From Bacteroidota bacterium (lineage in GTDB: Bacteria; Bacteroidota; Bacteroidia; Chitinophagales; Chitinophagaceae), in contig JABDFW010000003.1 in assembly GCA_013286305.1 (NCBI GenBank), positions 30,287 to 94,286 on the forward strand: a DNA stretch of 64,000 nucleotides, written 5' to 3'. Each line of letters opens with the position of its first letter. The stretch's first letter is position 1. This document shows, piece after piece, positions 34,363-43,608 of this stretch. The position numbers were made by a program, and so were the translations under genes. The notes below the pieces were generated by a model. The model saw only the letters and a program-made list of their open reading frames with translations, made no database searches and was not told where the DNA came from.

Positions 34363-35057
34363 ACTGTATTGCTGTAGATGACGAAAAACTGGTGCTGGAT
34401 CTTTTGGTTGATAATATTCAAAAGGTACCTTTTCTCCATTTGACGGCAAGGTGCAAAAATGCTATGGAAGCGGCTGATATTTTACACAAAGAAAAAATCG
34501 ACCTCATTTTTCTTGATATTCAAATGCCGGGATTGAACGGATTACAATTCCTTCAATCGCTGCAAAATGCCCCCATGGTTGTTTTTGTGACTGCCTATAA
34601 GCAATATGCGTTTGATGCCTTTAATTTAAACGTGATTGACTATTTATTAAAGCCTGTTAGCTTTGAACGTTTTTTAAAAGCCTGCAATAAAGCAAATGAG
34701 CTATTCAATCTTCAACATAGCAGCGCAAACAAAGAAGATAAACCTGCCTACTTTTTTGTTTATGTTGAATACAATCTCGTAAAAGTATCTATACCTGACA
34801 TCTTGTATATAGAGGGCATGAAAGATTACATCAAAATATTTCTTACTACTTCTTCACGGCCGGTAATTACAAAAATGAGCATGAAGGCGATTGAAGAAAA
34901 ATTATTACCATATCGCTTTGTCCGCATACATAAATCCTACATCGCCTCAGGCGACAAAATAACGGCTATTAAACGTGACCTAATAGCAATAGGCAATACA
35001 GAATTGCCGCTGAGTGAAAACTATAAGGCAAATGTTGAAAAGATACTCTCGCTTTGA
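34356..35057 (+). CDS. LytTR-family response regulator (pair 1)
   Basis: 233 residues: receiver domain (about 1-120) with acidic pocket DDE (9-10), phospho-Asp 54 in LIFLDIQMPG, and the Lys of LLKPVSFERF; then a LytTR DNA-binding domain (about 135-233) with IPDILYIEGMKDYIKI and FVRIHKSYIAS. Overlaps its kinase. Genes downstream on the same strand (membrane protein, TonB-dependent receptor) are candidates for its regulon. Confidence 0.93.
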   Translation: MLNCIAVDDEKLVLDLLVDNIQKVPFLHLTARCKNAMEAADILHKEKIDLIFLDIQMPGLNGLQFLQSLQNAPMVVFVTAYKQYAFDAFNLNVIDYLLKPVSFERFLKACNKANELFNLQHSSANKEDKPAYFFVYVEYNLVKVSIPDILYIEGMKDYIKIFLTTSSRPVITKMSMKAIEEKLLPYRFVRIHKSYIASGDKITAIKRDLIAIGNTELPLSENYKANVEKILSL

Positions 35058-35133
35058 TCTTCACATTTCTACGTTAAGTCTACTCATACTGTTTCATACT
35101 ATACTCATGCCATTCATCTTCTTCAAAGTAAAA

Positions 35134-35141
35134 TAGTTTTG
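35134..35141 (+). promoter_or_regulatory. Promoter -7 box TAGTTTTG
   Basis: Matches TAnnTTTG, 42 bases before the ATG of the membrane protein at 35184. No TTG at the right distance, which would fit an activator-dependent promoter, perhaps LytTR-controlled (inference). Confidence 0.45.
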
Positions 35142-35183
35142 GTTATTGGCTTGTTAGGAAAGCCGTGACCTAAAATAAATTTT

Positions 35184-35879
35184 ATGAAAGCAGTAAATGA
35201 AACACAGGCATCTTACCGGGGCCCTTCAACAGGCATCGTCGCATTAGTATCTGTTTCGCTTTTTGTGGCGAGCCTTATTATATCAACTATCATGACAGCA
35301 GGCACCCCGTTCCCTACTTTATTTTCCTCTCTTGAAGAAGTGCATAATTATTTCCTGCATTTTGCGGGCGTTGTACAATTTAATACCATGCTTCAATTTG
35401 GTTCGGCCATTCCGCTGGGCATATTTACCGCATCTATAACAAATAAACTGCAATTCCACGGCGCAAGGGTCGCCGGAGTAAACATTGCCACGTTTGGCGG
35501 TTATACGGCGGCTATTTTTATTGCAATATCGGCGCTTGCAGGCTGGGTGCTTGTACAACCGGGCGTTGCAGATGACCTTGCTGTGATGCGCAGCCTTCAG
35601 TTGTTTGAATTTATTACAGGCGGTGTAGCGCATGTGGTCGCTTTAGGTTTATTGCTTGCAGGCGTATCAATACCTGCGCTTTTTATGAAATTAATACCAA
35701 AATGGATGGTATGGCTGGGTTTGATAACCGCTGTATTTGCTGAGCTCGCTACATTCAGCATGTTTTTTCCAAAGCTTTTTTTATTTATCCCTTTAGGGCG
35801 TTTCCCCGCATTTGTTTGGATGGTAGCTGTTGGTTTTGCCATGCCTAAAAAAAGAAAGGATGATGGCATGCCTGCTTAA
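35184..35879 (+). CDS. Multi-pass membrane protein, DUF4386-like
   Basis: 231 residues with about six hydrophobic helices (about 18-38, 68-85, 95-118, 138-162, 170-192, 196-215). LEEVHNYFLHFAGVVQFNTMLQFGSAIPLGIFTASI and GGYTAAIFIAISALAGW resemble DUF4386-type proteins; I am not certain of the family. Directly after a LytS/LytTR pair and followed by its own terminator. Role unknown. Confidence 0.6.
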   Translation: MKAVNETQASYRGPSTGIVALVSVSLFVASLIISTIMTAGTPFPTLFSSLEEVHNYFLHFAGVVQFNTMLQFGSAIPLGIFTASITNKLQFHGARVAGVNIATFGGYTAAIFIAISALAGWVLVQPGVADDLAVMRSLQLFEFITGGVAHVVALGLLLAGVSIPALFMKLIPKWMVWLGLITAVFAELATFSMFFPKLFLFIPLGRFPAFVWMVAVGFAMPKKRKDDGMPA

Positions 35880-35898
35880 CCAAAATTATTTTTCATTA

Positions 35899-35935
35899 AA
35901 TACCCTGTTGGATTCAGCAGGGTATTTTTATTTTC
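35899..35935 (+). terminator. Rho-independent terminator
   Basis: AATACCCTG ... CAGGGTATT followed by TTTATTTT, 20 bases after the stop codon of the membrane protein. Confidence 0.85.
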
Positions 35936-36056
35936 AGCACCTTTTATTTAGCAGGATATTATAACAGTTCATATTTCAAATCACCGCAAATACCCTGTAC
36001 ATCTATTCAAACTACTCTTTAGTATATTCTGCACACACATGCCTATACAGCTAAAA

Positions 36057-36064
36057 TACTTTTG
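36057..36064 (+). promoter_or_regulatory. Promoter -7 box for the TonB-dependent receptor
   Basis: TACTTTTG fits TAnnTTTG. It lies downstream of the tracked ORF start (36039), so that start cannot be used from this promoter; ATG 36090 is about 20 bases after the expected transcript start. Confidence 0.6.
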
Positions 36065-36089
36065 TGTTGCATATAAAAATAAAAACATT

Positions 36090-38327
36090 ATGAAACTACT
36101 TAAGCTACCCGATATTTTGTTCATCCTGCTATTGCTATTAGGCGTTAGCAGCATAAAAGCCCAAACCCTGATAAGGGGAAAAGTTACCAATACAAAAAAA
36201 GAGCCTTTAAGCGATGCAAGTATTATTTTAAAGAATACTCCGACTGGCATAAACACAGATAGTGCAGGAGGTTTTTCATTACCGATCTCAGTGAAGGGAA
36301 AACAGGTTTTAAGAATATCATCAGTAGGTTATATCACTAAAGAAATAGATATCAACCCACAAGACTCAGTTTTATACGTTGATATTGTTTTAAAAGAAGA
36401 GGGCAAGATGCTTGGCGAGGTAGTAGTAAGTGCGGGCAGTTTTGAAGCGACTGATAAAGCAAAAGGCGCATCCCTAACACCGATGGATGCTGTTACAGTT
36501 GCAGGTAACGGCGGGGATATAGCAAACGCGTTACGTTCCCTGCCCGGTGCCCAACAAATAGGGGAACAGGAAGGCTTATTTGTGAGAGGCGGAACCAGTG
36601 CAGAAACAAAACAATTTATTGATGGTGCATTATTACCAAACCCTAACTATGCAAGTGTACCGGGTGTGCCGCAACCTGCGAGGGTCAATCCTTTTTTATT
36701 TAAGGGCATTTTGTTTAGCACAGGCGGTTATTCAGCAATATATGGAGACGCGCTGAGCAGCGCTTTGATACTTGAAAGTGTTGACCTGCCTGATAAATCT
36801 TCTGCCAGCCTGCATATATTCCCCCAGGATGTTGGGGCAGGTTTGCAGGAGCTGGATAGCAAAAAGAAGAGCAGCTATGGCGTTGATGTGCATTATGGCA
36901 ACCTGCAGTTTTACAACAGCCTTGTGCCGCAAAAACCCCGCTTTTTTCACGGGCCGGAATATTTAGAAAGTGACGCCAATTTTCGTATTAAAACAAGTAA
37001 AACCGGCATGCTTAAATTTTATACCAATTATGGATACAATAATACCGGCATGCGCAACCCCGATATTGACAGCACAAATCTTTTATCTTCTTTCCAAACA
37101 AAAGATCAAAATATATACGCCAATCTTTCATACCGTGACTATTTAAGTGCCCACTGGAAAATTGACGCCGTTGTTGCGTACAATTACGATAAAAACACGA
37201 TAACAAATAAATTAGAAAACCAGCAATTTCAACAGGTATTTATTCCGGCTTACCCGTATAACGAAAAGAACAGCATCATTAACACTGAATCAAATTTTGC
37301 GCAGGTAAGGGCAGTTATAACAAGAACATTTGCACACAACCAGGCAATTCGTTTTGGCGCGGAAAATTTTTACACCAATACTAATTATACGTATAACGAC
37401 ACCACAACAACCCTTACCGGTAATACAACTGCGGCATTCGCAGAAGGTGATGTTTACCTTACCAAAAACATCGCTGCCAAAATTGGCGTGAGGGCAGAAC
37501 ATTCATCATTGCTGGATAAAACAGTATTGGCCCCGCGAATTAGTGTAGCATACAGGTTTGCCGATGGCGGCCAGATAAATGCGGCATACGGTGTATTTTA
37601 TCAGCAGCCTGATATAACTTACCTGGTACAAAATGGCACCCCGGGATTTGCACAGGCAACTCATTATATTATTAACTATCAAAAGAAGGCCAATAACCGC
37701 CTGTTAAGAATAGAGGCCTATTATAAACAATACAATAGCCTTGTTACAACTAACCCGGCAGTTAACGATAATGGCAAAGGTTATGCAAGAGGTGTAGAAT
37801 TATTTTTTCGTGATAAAAGAACTTTTAAAGACCTCGACTACTGGATAACCTATACTTATCTTGATACAAAACGGATGTACCTTGATTATCCTTCAGAAAT
37901 ACATCCTGATTTTTCCACCCCGCACACTGTTTGGGTTGTAGCGAAAAAGTTTTTTCCAAACATCAATTTGAGTGCAAACATGTCGTACTCATTGGCAACA
38001 GGCAGGCCTTATTACGACATGCAAACAGGTATTAATGGCAAAACCTTTATTTCAGACCATGGCACTACAAATATGTATAACGACATGAACCTGAGTTTTG
38101 CTTATTTATTTACCATGTTTAAAAAATGGAAGGAAAAAGATTTTTCAGGTATTGGGTTTGGTATGAATAACGTGTTTGGAACAAAACAGGTTTTTGGATA
38201 TAACTATAGCTATAATGGCCTTAATAAAGTGCCCGTTGTTCCGCCCGCAACACGTAGCTATTATATAGGCTTGTTCATGACATTTGGCATTGACCGGCGA
38301 GATGATTTTATCAACAACAACCTGTAA
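36090..38327 (+). CDS. TonB-dependent receptor with N-terminal carboxypeptidase-regulatory-like domain
   Basis: 745-residue outer-membrane transporter. Signal peptide (LPDILFILLLLLGVSSIKAQ), then a carboxypeptidase-regulatory-like domain (about 25-110, LIRGKVTNTKKEPLSDASI), a plug domain (about 115-230, VVVSAGSFEATDKAKGA, NALRSLPGAQQIGEQEGLFVRGG), and a beta-barrel ending FMTFGIDRRDDFINNNL. There is no SusD partner next door, so it is not a classic polysaccharide locus; a small ligand, metal or peptide substrate is possible. Linked to a small periplasmic protein gene 55 bases downstream. Confidence 0.9.
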   Translation: MKLLKLPDILFILLLLLGVSSIKAQTLIRGKVTNTKKEPLSDASIILKNTPTGINTDSAGGFSLPISVKGKQVLRISSVGYITKEIDINPQDSVLYVDIVLKEEGKMLGEVVVSAGSFEATDKAKGASLTPMDAVTVAGNGGDIANALRSLPGAQQIGEQEGLFVRGGTSAETKQFIDGALLPNPNYASVPGVPQPARVNPFLFKGILFSTGGYSAIYGDALSSALILESVDLPDKSSASLHIFPQDVGAGLQELDSKKKSSYGVDVHYGNLQFYNSLVPQKPRFFHGPEYLESDANFRIKTSKTGMLKFYTNYGYNNTGMRNPDIDSTNLLSSFQTKDQNIYANLSYRDYLSAHWKIDAVVAYNYDKNTITNKLENQQFQQVFIPAYPYNEKNSIINTESNFAQVRAVITRTFAHNQAIRFGAENFYTNTNYTYNDTTTTLTGNTTAAFAEGDVYLTKNIAAKIGVRAEHSSLLDKTVLAPRISVAYRFADGGQINAAYGVFYQQPDITYLVQNGTPGFAQATHYIINYQKKANNRLLRIEAYYKQYNSLVTTNPAVNDNGKGYARGVELFFRDKRTFKDLDYWITYTYLDTKRMYLDYPSEIHPDFSTPHTVWVVAKKFFPNINLSANMSYSLATGRPYYDMQTGINGKTFISDHGTTNMYNDMNLSFAYLFTMFKKWKEKDFSGIGFGMNNVFGTKQVFGYNYSYNGLNKVPVVPPATRSYYIGLFMTFGIDRRDDFINNNL

Positions 38328-38382
38328 GCTTAATACAAAACAGGGATTACAATAAATTTTTTAACAACAAAAAAAGATCACG

Positions 38383-39036
38383 ATGAAAAAAACGATCATT
38401 ATTTTAAGTGCCGTATTGCTTACCGGCGTTATCCTGCATGCGCAGGGCGACACACAAAAATTGCAGCAGGATGTTGCGAAACTTGATAATGCAACTTCTG
38501 TAAATGATTATCAGCAACTCGCGGCCGGCTTTGCCAGGATAGCTGAATCTGAAAAAACACAATGGCTGCCTTACTATTATGCGGCATTTTGTAATGCAAA
38601 AACAGGCTGGCTAAACGAGGATGATCCTGATAACATAGAGGGTTATGCAAACAAAGCAGAAGAGCAGATTAAAAAAGCGCTGTCGCTGCTTGACACTGCA
38701 ACCCAAAAAAAGGAGTTGTCTGAAGTGTATTGCGTTGTGAGCATGGTAAACAGGGCGAGGGTATTTATGAACCCCGCTACTTATGGAAGGCAATATGGCC
38801 CGCCTGCTTCTATGTACATACAACTCGCAAAAAAAGCAAATGCAAATAACCCCAGGGCTTTATACCTTGATGGCTGGGAAAAATTCAGCACTCCAAAAAT
38901 GTGGGGCGGCGATAAAAACAAAGCGAAAGAATTATTGCTTGCGGCACAACAAACATTAGCGGGCAATATTTCCGCAGGCATTGAACCTCATTGGGGAAAG
39001 AAGGAAGTGGATGACCTGCTTAAGCAGTTGAAGTAA
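38383..39036 (+). CDS. Periplasmic TPR-like protein
   Basis: 217 residues with a signal peptide (cut near ILHAQG, residue 21). Helical repeats follow: LAAGFARIAESEKTQWLPYYYAAFCNAKTGW, GYANKAEEQIKKALSLLD, SMYIQLAKKANANNPRALYLDGWEKF, KAKELLLAAQQTL. These resemble TPR units without a full consensus. Most likely co-transcribed with the TonB-dependent receptor and perhaps its periplasmic partner. Family not named. Confidence 0.7.
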   Translation: MKKTIIILSAVLLTGVILHAQGDTQKLQQDVAKLDNATSVNDYQQLAAGFARIAESEKTQWLPYYYAAFCNAKTGWLNEDDPDNIEGYANKAEEQIKKALSLLDTATQKKELSEVYCVVSMVNRARVFMNPATYGRQYGPPASMYIQLAKKANANNPRALYLDGWEKFSTPKMWGGDKNKAKELLLAAQQTLAGNISAGIEPHWGKKEVDDLLKQLK

Positions 39037-39079
39037 ATAAAAATTAATTTGAAATAGAGCAACCCTATTACTTTATCGC

Positions 39080-39140
39080 CTCATCCCCTAACCCCTTCTC
39101 CTCGCGGAGAAGGGCCCGACGAGATTATGGAGAGGAGCAC
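39080..39140. repeat. C-rich/G-rich intergenic repeat
   Basis: CCTCATCCCCTAACCCCTTC, then TCCTCGCGGAGAAGGGCC and GGAGAGG. Same type as at 2793 and 48080. CTTCTCCTCGCGGAGAAG is a near-perfect palindrome. Confidence 0.5.
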
Positions 39141-39197
39141 GTTTTGTTATGAAATCTAATTCGAATAAATTAATTATTAAACACTAAATTAAAAGTT

Positions 39198-39455
39198 ATG
39201 TCTTTTGTATTCATTATTTTAATGCGCATATTATTTGCGGCATGTATGGTATTTATTATTGGCTATGTGTTTGGCGGGTTTTCTAAAAAGCCCGTGCTTA
39301 CTACATTTGCAAGGGTGGCCTCTATATTGGTTATTGTATTGTTTATATCAACCAATATATTATTTTTTCGCTTTGGTGGCGGCTGGAGGCACGGAATGTA
39401 TAACAATAACCATTGGTGCGGCTATTACCAGAAAGATAGTACTATAGGCAGATAA
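39198..39455 (+). CDS. Small two-helix membrane protein
   Basis: 85 residues with two hydrophobic segments (about 3-25 and 38-57) and a His/Asn/Gly-rich tail (GGGWRHGMYNNNHWCGYYQK). No family recognised. Spaced 160 bases from the TPR-like gene and separated by a repeat, so its transcription unit is unclear. The frame is open in a region without other genes. Confidence 0.55.
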   Translation: MSFVFIILMRILFAACMVFIIGYVFGGFSKKPVLTTFARVASILVIVLFISTNILFFRFGGGWRHGMYNNNHWCGYYQKDSTIGR

Positions 39456-39460
39456 TTTGC

Positions 39461-39525
39461 AGGGCCATGGCATGGCATTGTTTAACAGGCCATGCCATGA
39501 TTTAATATAGGCCATGGCATGACCC
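39461..39525. repeat. GGCCATGGCATG repeats between convergent genes
   Basis: GGCCATGGCATGG, GGCCATGCCATG and GGCCATGGCATGACCCT: three near-copies in alternating forms, able to form competing hairpins between the membrane-protein and carboxylase genes. Could act as a bidirectional terminator, but no clear U-tract is present. Confidence 0.5.
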
Positions 39526-41135
39526 TACACCTGGAAAACGCCGGTTTTAAATTCTTCTATATACGGGTTATGGTTTGCCGCTGCAATGCCTTCGCTTATT
39601 ACAATCCTTGTTTCAATTGGATCAATAATATCATCTACCCATAAACGCGCGGCGGCATAATAAGGGGTCGTTTGTTTTTCGTAACGTCCTTTTATTTTAT
39701 CAAGTAATTCCTTTTGCTCTTCGTCGCTAACTGTCCTGCCGGATGTTTGTATTTGCAGCAATGTTTTTGCAGCCTGCTCTCCTCCCATTACTGCAATTTT
39801 TGCGCATGGCCACGCATAAATAAAACGGGGGTCGTATGCTTTACCGCACATGGCATAATTGCCCGCACCAAAACTGTTGCCTGTAATAATAGTTATTTTA
39901 GGTACTACGGAATTTGCAACCGCATTTACCATTTTTGCGCCATCCTTTATAATACCGGCATGCTCGCTGCGGCTACCCACCATAAAACCGGTTACATCCT
40001 GCAAAAAAACCAGCGGTATTTTCTTTTGGTTGCAGTTAAGAATAAAACGTGCCGCTTTATCTGAGCTATCGTTATATAACACACCCCCCAACTGCATCTC
40101 GCCTTTTTTTGTTTTAACTACCAGGCGCTGGTTGGCAACAATGCCAACTGCCCAGCCATCAATACGGGCGTACCCGCAAACAACCGTTTTGCCATAGTCC
40201 TGCTTAAATTGCTGGAACGACCCGCCATCAACAATACATTCAATAATATCCAGCACATCGTATGTTTTTGCGTTGTTTACGGGCATGATGTTATACAATT
40301 CATGCGGGCTTTTTGCCGGTTCAACAGGCTGTACCCTGTCAAATCCTGCTTTGGCGGGATCTCCCAATTTGCCAATCAATTGTTTTATATGATCAAGGCA
40401 TTCCTGCTCAGTTTTAAATTTATAATCAGCGATGCCGCTTATCTCTGTATGTGTTACGGCACCACCAAGCGTTTCATTATCTATATCTTCCCCAATGGCT
40501 GCCTTAACGAGATATGGGCCTGCCAGGTAAATACTGCCGTTGCCTTCCACCATCAGCGTTTCATCACTCATAATGGGCAGGTATGCGCCCCCTGCAACGC
40601 ATGGGCCCATCACAGCGGCAATTTGTGTTATACCCATTGCGCTCATGCGTGCATTATTGCGAAAAATGCGGCCAAAATGTTCTTTGTCAGGAAATATCTC
40701 ATCCTGCATAGGAAGAAAAACGCCGGCACTGTCAACAAGATAAATGACAGGCAACCTGTTCTCCATAGCAATTTCCTGCATGCGAAGGTTCTTCTTACCA
40801 GTGATGGGAAACCACGCCCCTGCCTTTACTGTTTGATCGTTTGCCAGTATTACACACTGCCTGCCGCTAACATAGCCAACACCGGCAACAGTGCCGCCCG
40901 CAGGGCATCCGCCGTATTCTTCATACATTTCATATCCAGCAAATGCGCCTATTTCTATAAAAGGTTTATCGGTATCGCATAAATATTCGATACGCTGTCG
41001 TGGCGTGAGTTTGTTTTTTTCTGCCTGTTTGTCAATAGCCTTTTTACCGCCGCCAAGCCTTATTTTTTCAAACCGTTCCTGTTTTTCATACAGTAAGCCC
41101 TTCATCCATTCTGCATTGCCTGTTGAAGTGTTCAT
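39525..41135 (-). CDS. Acyl-CoA carboxylase beta subunit (carboxyltransferase)
   Basis: 536-residue carboxyltransferase of the methylcrotonyl/propionyl-CoA carboxylase type, which transfers carboxyl from biotin to acyl-CoA. Start at ATG 41135, supported by a promoter 23 bases upstream. Motifs: LTPRQRIEYLCD, GGCPAGGTVAGVGYV, the oxyanion loop VMGPCVAGGAYLPIMSD in the first half and LQDVTGFMVGS with GNSFGAGNYAMCGKAYDPRFIYAWP in the second. The GNYAMCGKAY form and overall length favour the MCC (leucine catabolism) branch. No biotin-carboxylase alpha subunit is adjacent. Confidence 0.88.
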   Translation of the reverse strand: MNTSTGNAEWMKGLLYEKQERFEKIRLGGGKKAIDKQAEKNKLTPRQRIEYLCDTDKPFIEIGAFAGYEMYEEYGGCPAGGTVAGVGYVSGRQCVILANDQTVKAGAWFPITGKKNLRMQEIAMENRLPVIYLVDSAGVFLPMQDEIFPDKEHFGRIFRNNARMSAMGITQIAAVMGPCVAGGAYLPIMSDETLMVEGNGSIYLAGPYLVKAAIGEDIDNETLGGAVTHTEISGIADYKFKTEQECLDHIKQLIGKLGDPAKAGFDRVQPVEPAKSPHELYNIMPVNNAKTYDVLDIIECIVDGGSFQQFKQDYGKTVVCGYARIDGWAVGIVANQRLVVKTKKGEMQLGGVLYNDSSDKAARFILNCNQKKIPLVFLQDVTGFMVGSRSEHAGIIKDGAKMVNAVANSVVPKITIITGNSFGAGNYAMCGKAYDPRFIYAWPCAKIAVMGGEQAAKTLLQIQTSGRTVSDEEQKELLDKIKGRYEKQTTPYYAAARLWVDDIIDPIETRIVISEGIAAANHNPYIEEFKTGVFQV

Positions 41136-41157
41136 AAGCGCAAATATCGTTGAAGGG

Positions 41158-41189
41158 CAAAGGTAAGGCAAAGGTTTGCAGTATTGCAA
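41158..41189 (-). promoter_or_regulatory. Promoter TTG-N21-TACCTTTG for the carboxylase gene
   Basis: Minus strand TACCTTTG (complement of 41158-41165) with TTG 21 bases upstream (near 41187-41189). Close to full consensus. Gives a leader of about 16 bases to the ATG at 41135. Confidence 0.7.
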
Positions 41190-41386
41190 CGGGCATATCT
41201 TCCTATTAGCAGGGCTATACTTTTTTTAGATATACGATATAAAACCAATCTTAAAGGCGGGAGGTGGAATAGTATGGGTATAATAGAAAAAAACTTTTGT
41301 GGCAGGTCTAACTTTTCAATAGAAATGCCTGAAATAAACCAGCCCGGCTCATGAGGGTTTACCATAACGGTTGTGGCTTTGCATCA

Positions 41387-41851
41387 TCAGCCAGTAACAT
41401 TTTGCGAAATAGCAGCCTTTGCATGCTTTGGCCTGAAAAGCCTGTCAAGGCTGTACTTGCCGCCGCCCCAAACTATAAATATCATAGCAAACAGGCAATA
41501 AGATATAGTGAAGCCCCCGTCAATATTAAAGTTTTCACCGAGGTTTGCTGTTACTGTCGCCATAAACATAGTAAAACAAATGAGTGAAGCTGCAATGCGC
41601 GTAAAAAGGCCGCCAAATAAAAAAATGCCGCCTGTAAATTCGGCACTTTTAGCGAGGAAAGCCATAAACAGCGGCATGGGATAATGCAAGTCGTCACCAA
41701 ACCATTTTATAAAAAACGCTCTTTCTTTGGGATGGAAAATAATATCTATTACTGAAGAGTAACTGGCTGCTATCATTTTGTAACCAAGCCAAAAGCGTAT
41801 GATGAGTAAAACAAGGTTCCAGGCAGTGGTTTTATCATATTGCAGTTTCAT
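41387..41851 (-). CDS. DoxX-family membrane protein
   Basis: 154 residues with four membrane helices; IIRFWLGYKMIAASYSSVI, MPLFMAFLAKSAEFTGGIFLFGGLFTRIAASLI and KYSLDRLF are typical of the DoxX family. Family members associate with terminal oxidases or thiosulfate-quinone oxidation in some organisms, but most are of unknown role. A second DoxX gene lies at 50251. Monocistronic. Confidence 0.85.
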   Translation of the reverse strand: MKLQYDKTTAWNLVLLIIRFWLGYKMIAASYSSVIDIIFHPKERAFFIKWFGDDLHYPMPLFMAFLAKSAEFTGGIFLFGGLFTRIAASLICFTMFMATVTANLGENFNIDGGFTISYCLFAMIFIVWGGGKYSLDRLFRPKHAKAAISQNVTG

Positions 41852-42042
41852 GGTGCAGGGTTTTGTAAAGTTTGAAGTTTATTGACTACCCTTAAAGTTA
41901 TATGCTTTTTTTGCTGATGGCAGTATTTTATAATTTAAAGGGCAAACAATGATTACCGAAGCAGGAAAATGGGTTGCTGAAGAATTTAGGATACGACAGC
42001 TTTACATCTTTGGTTTTTCAAATATTTTTCAGGAAGGGGCTT

Positions 42043-42080
42043 AATTAAAAAATCCAGGTGCCTTACAGAGCACCTGGATT
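42043..42080 (-). terminator. Rho-independent terminator
   Basis: Minus strand AATCCAGGTGC ... GCACCTGGATT then TTTTTAATTA, immediately after the small exported coiled-coil gene. Confidence 0.88.
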
Positions 42081-42107
42081 GACGAATTAATTAGTAACTA
42101 TTTATTG

Positions 42108-42548
42108 TTATTGGGGATGTACTGTTGTACTGTCGCCGGTGTACTTTGTCATCTTAAACTGCTCGTCAGCTATTTTAGCTTTTAAATCGTTTATGTCACT
42201 GTTTAGGTTATTGAGCCTGCGTGTTTCTTTCCTTGAACTCCTCGCATCTCCCCTGGCATCTGCTGCCTTGTTATCCGCCTGTCTTGCCAATTTCCTGTCG
42301 TCCGGGCTACCGGTTAAGTTTGATGCCGCTGCGCTGTTTTCATTTGCCGACTTCTGAGCCTGGGCCGCAGCATCCTGTTTGTTTTTTGTTTTTTGGTCAA
42401 CTTCATTCTGAAGCTTTCCTAATTTCAATTGGTGTTCGCTGATACTGGCTGCTAACGTGAGAGAATCAGTATTGGCCTTAGGTGTTTGGGCAAAAACTGC
42501 AATGCCAAACAGCATGCAGGCAGTTGCTAATAAGAATAATTTTTTCAT
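42108..42548 (-). CDS. Small exported coiled-coil protein
   Basis: 146 residues: signal peptide (ACMLFGIAVFAQ), then a highly charged helical region with heptad character (SISEHQLKLGKLQNEVDQKTKNKQDAAAQ, KLARQADNKAADARGD, LNNLNSDINDLKAKIADEQ). Rich in Ala, Lys, Asp and Asn. No family recognised; periplasmic structural or stress role is a guess. Single-gene unit closed by a good terminator. Confidence 0.65.
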   Translation of the reverse strand: MKKLFLLATACMLFGIAVFAQTPKANTDSLTLAASISEHQLKLGKLQNEVDQKTKNKQDAAAQAQKSANENSAAASNLTGSPDDRKLARQADNKAADARGDARSSRKETRRLNNLNSDINDLKAKIADEQFKMTKYTGDSTTVHPQ

Positions 42549-42915
42549 ACAAAATTTTTAGGTGTAATTAATAAATTAATGATTGATGGCCATGCAAAGA
42601 ACAGGCATATAGAAACGTTAATTTGTCAAGTTAACAGCACCTTATTCAGTGGATGTAAATGAGTAACTAATGGATTGGCTATTTAGTACTTTGCGGAGAT
42701 TAAAGAAAAAAGAGAGAGTGAGATATCATTCACTTTTTTATCGTTCGATATTCTCTGAACATCAAAAACAAAGATAAGCTGTTTAAAGTTATAAAGGAGT
42801 TATATTAATTTAACAAATGGGAGCGGCCTGTAATTACCGTGGATACTGAGTTTGGTTTAAAGAGATGTTTTGAGGAATTGCTTAATTGCGTAGATAAAGC
42901 AACGGCATATGAATG
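42549..42915. other. 367-bp intergenic region
   Basis: AT-rich; contains only a weak hairpin near 42715-42740 (AGTGA...TCACT then T-rich). No gene, repeat or promoter box that I can support. Confidence 0.4.
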
Positions 42916-43557
42916 TTAGTGTACCGGAGCATAGACCTCTTTGTTATGCGAAATGATCTTCCCTGACAATGCGTCTATATCTATCGTTTCCACTTTTCCG
43001 TAGGGCTCACCCAACCAATTTTTATACTCGCTTAGAATGTTGCTTGCCGACCAGATGTATATTTGTTTTAGATAATCCCACTGTAGTCCAATTTTAACGG
43101 GTTTGACACCCTTTTCTTTAAAATTGGTTAATGAAATTGACAGAGCAACAGTATCACTAATAAAATTACAACTGTCATTATTTAAGATGTACTTGGGGAC
43201 AAAATCTAAATTTAAGGGACGTGTTAAATTGAGTTTGCTATCAAATGAAATAGAAGTACTGTTACAGGGGCACCCATATTTCCTGATACAGAAATCGTAC
43301 CGAACACTCATATCCGTAAATTTTCCCTTTGTTCTCTTACGGTCAGTTAAAGCTTTCCATTTTGGCCTCCCAAATATATTTTTGTACCCGTAATAAGAAA
43401 GTGAATCATATCGATAATATTGTTCAAAAATTCGTTGACCCACTGTTGATTTCAAAATACTATCTGCTTTTTTTATGATATTAGCGGCATAATAATGTTG
43501 CCCAAAACATACTGACGCAATTAGGAAACTTGAAATTATCAATAAGTATCTAATCAT
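42916..43557 (-). CDS. Exported protein of unknown function
   Basis: 213 residues; signal peptide (LIISSFLIASVCFGQ). Then IIKKADSILKSTVGQRIFEQYYRYDSLSYYGYK, a CPCNST motif (YGCPCNSTSISFDSKL) and a C-terminal region with EPYGKVETIDIDALSGKIISHNKEV, which resembles a PepSY-like or processing repeat but is not assignable. Codon use is more AT-rich than in neighbouring genes, so recent acquisition is possible. No family recognised. Confidence 0.6.
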   Translation of the reverse strand: MIRYLLIISSFLIASVCFGQHYYAANIIKKADSILKSTVGQRIFEQYYRYDSLSYYGYKNIFGRPKWKALTDRKRTKGKFTDMSVRYDFCIRKYGCPCNSTSISFDSKLNLTRPLNLDFVPKYILNNDSCNFISDTVALSISLTNFKEKGVKPVKIGLQWDYLKQIYIWSASNILSEYKNWLGEPYGKVETIDIDALSGKIISHNKEVYAPVH

Positions 43558-43608
43558 CTTTAGGTATTCAATAAAGTAAAAGGTTAATTACACAACTTAG
43601 CACTTTCC

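Noticed and set aside
40209-40982. 257-aa plus-strand ORF
   Set aside because: Antisense shadow of the acyl-CoA carboxylase gene.
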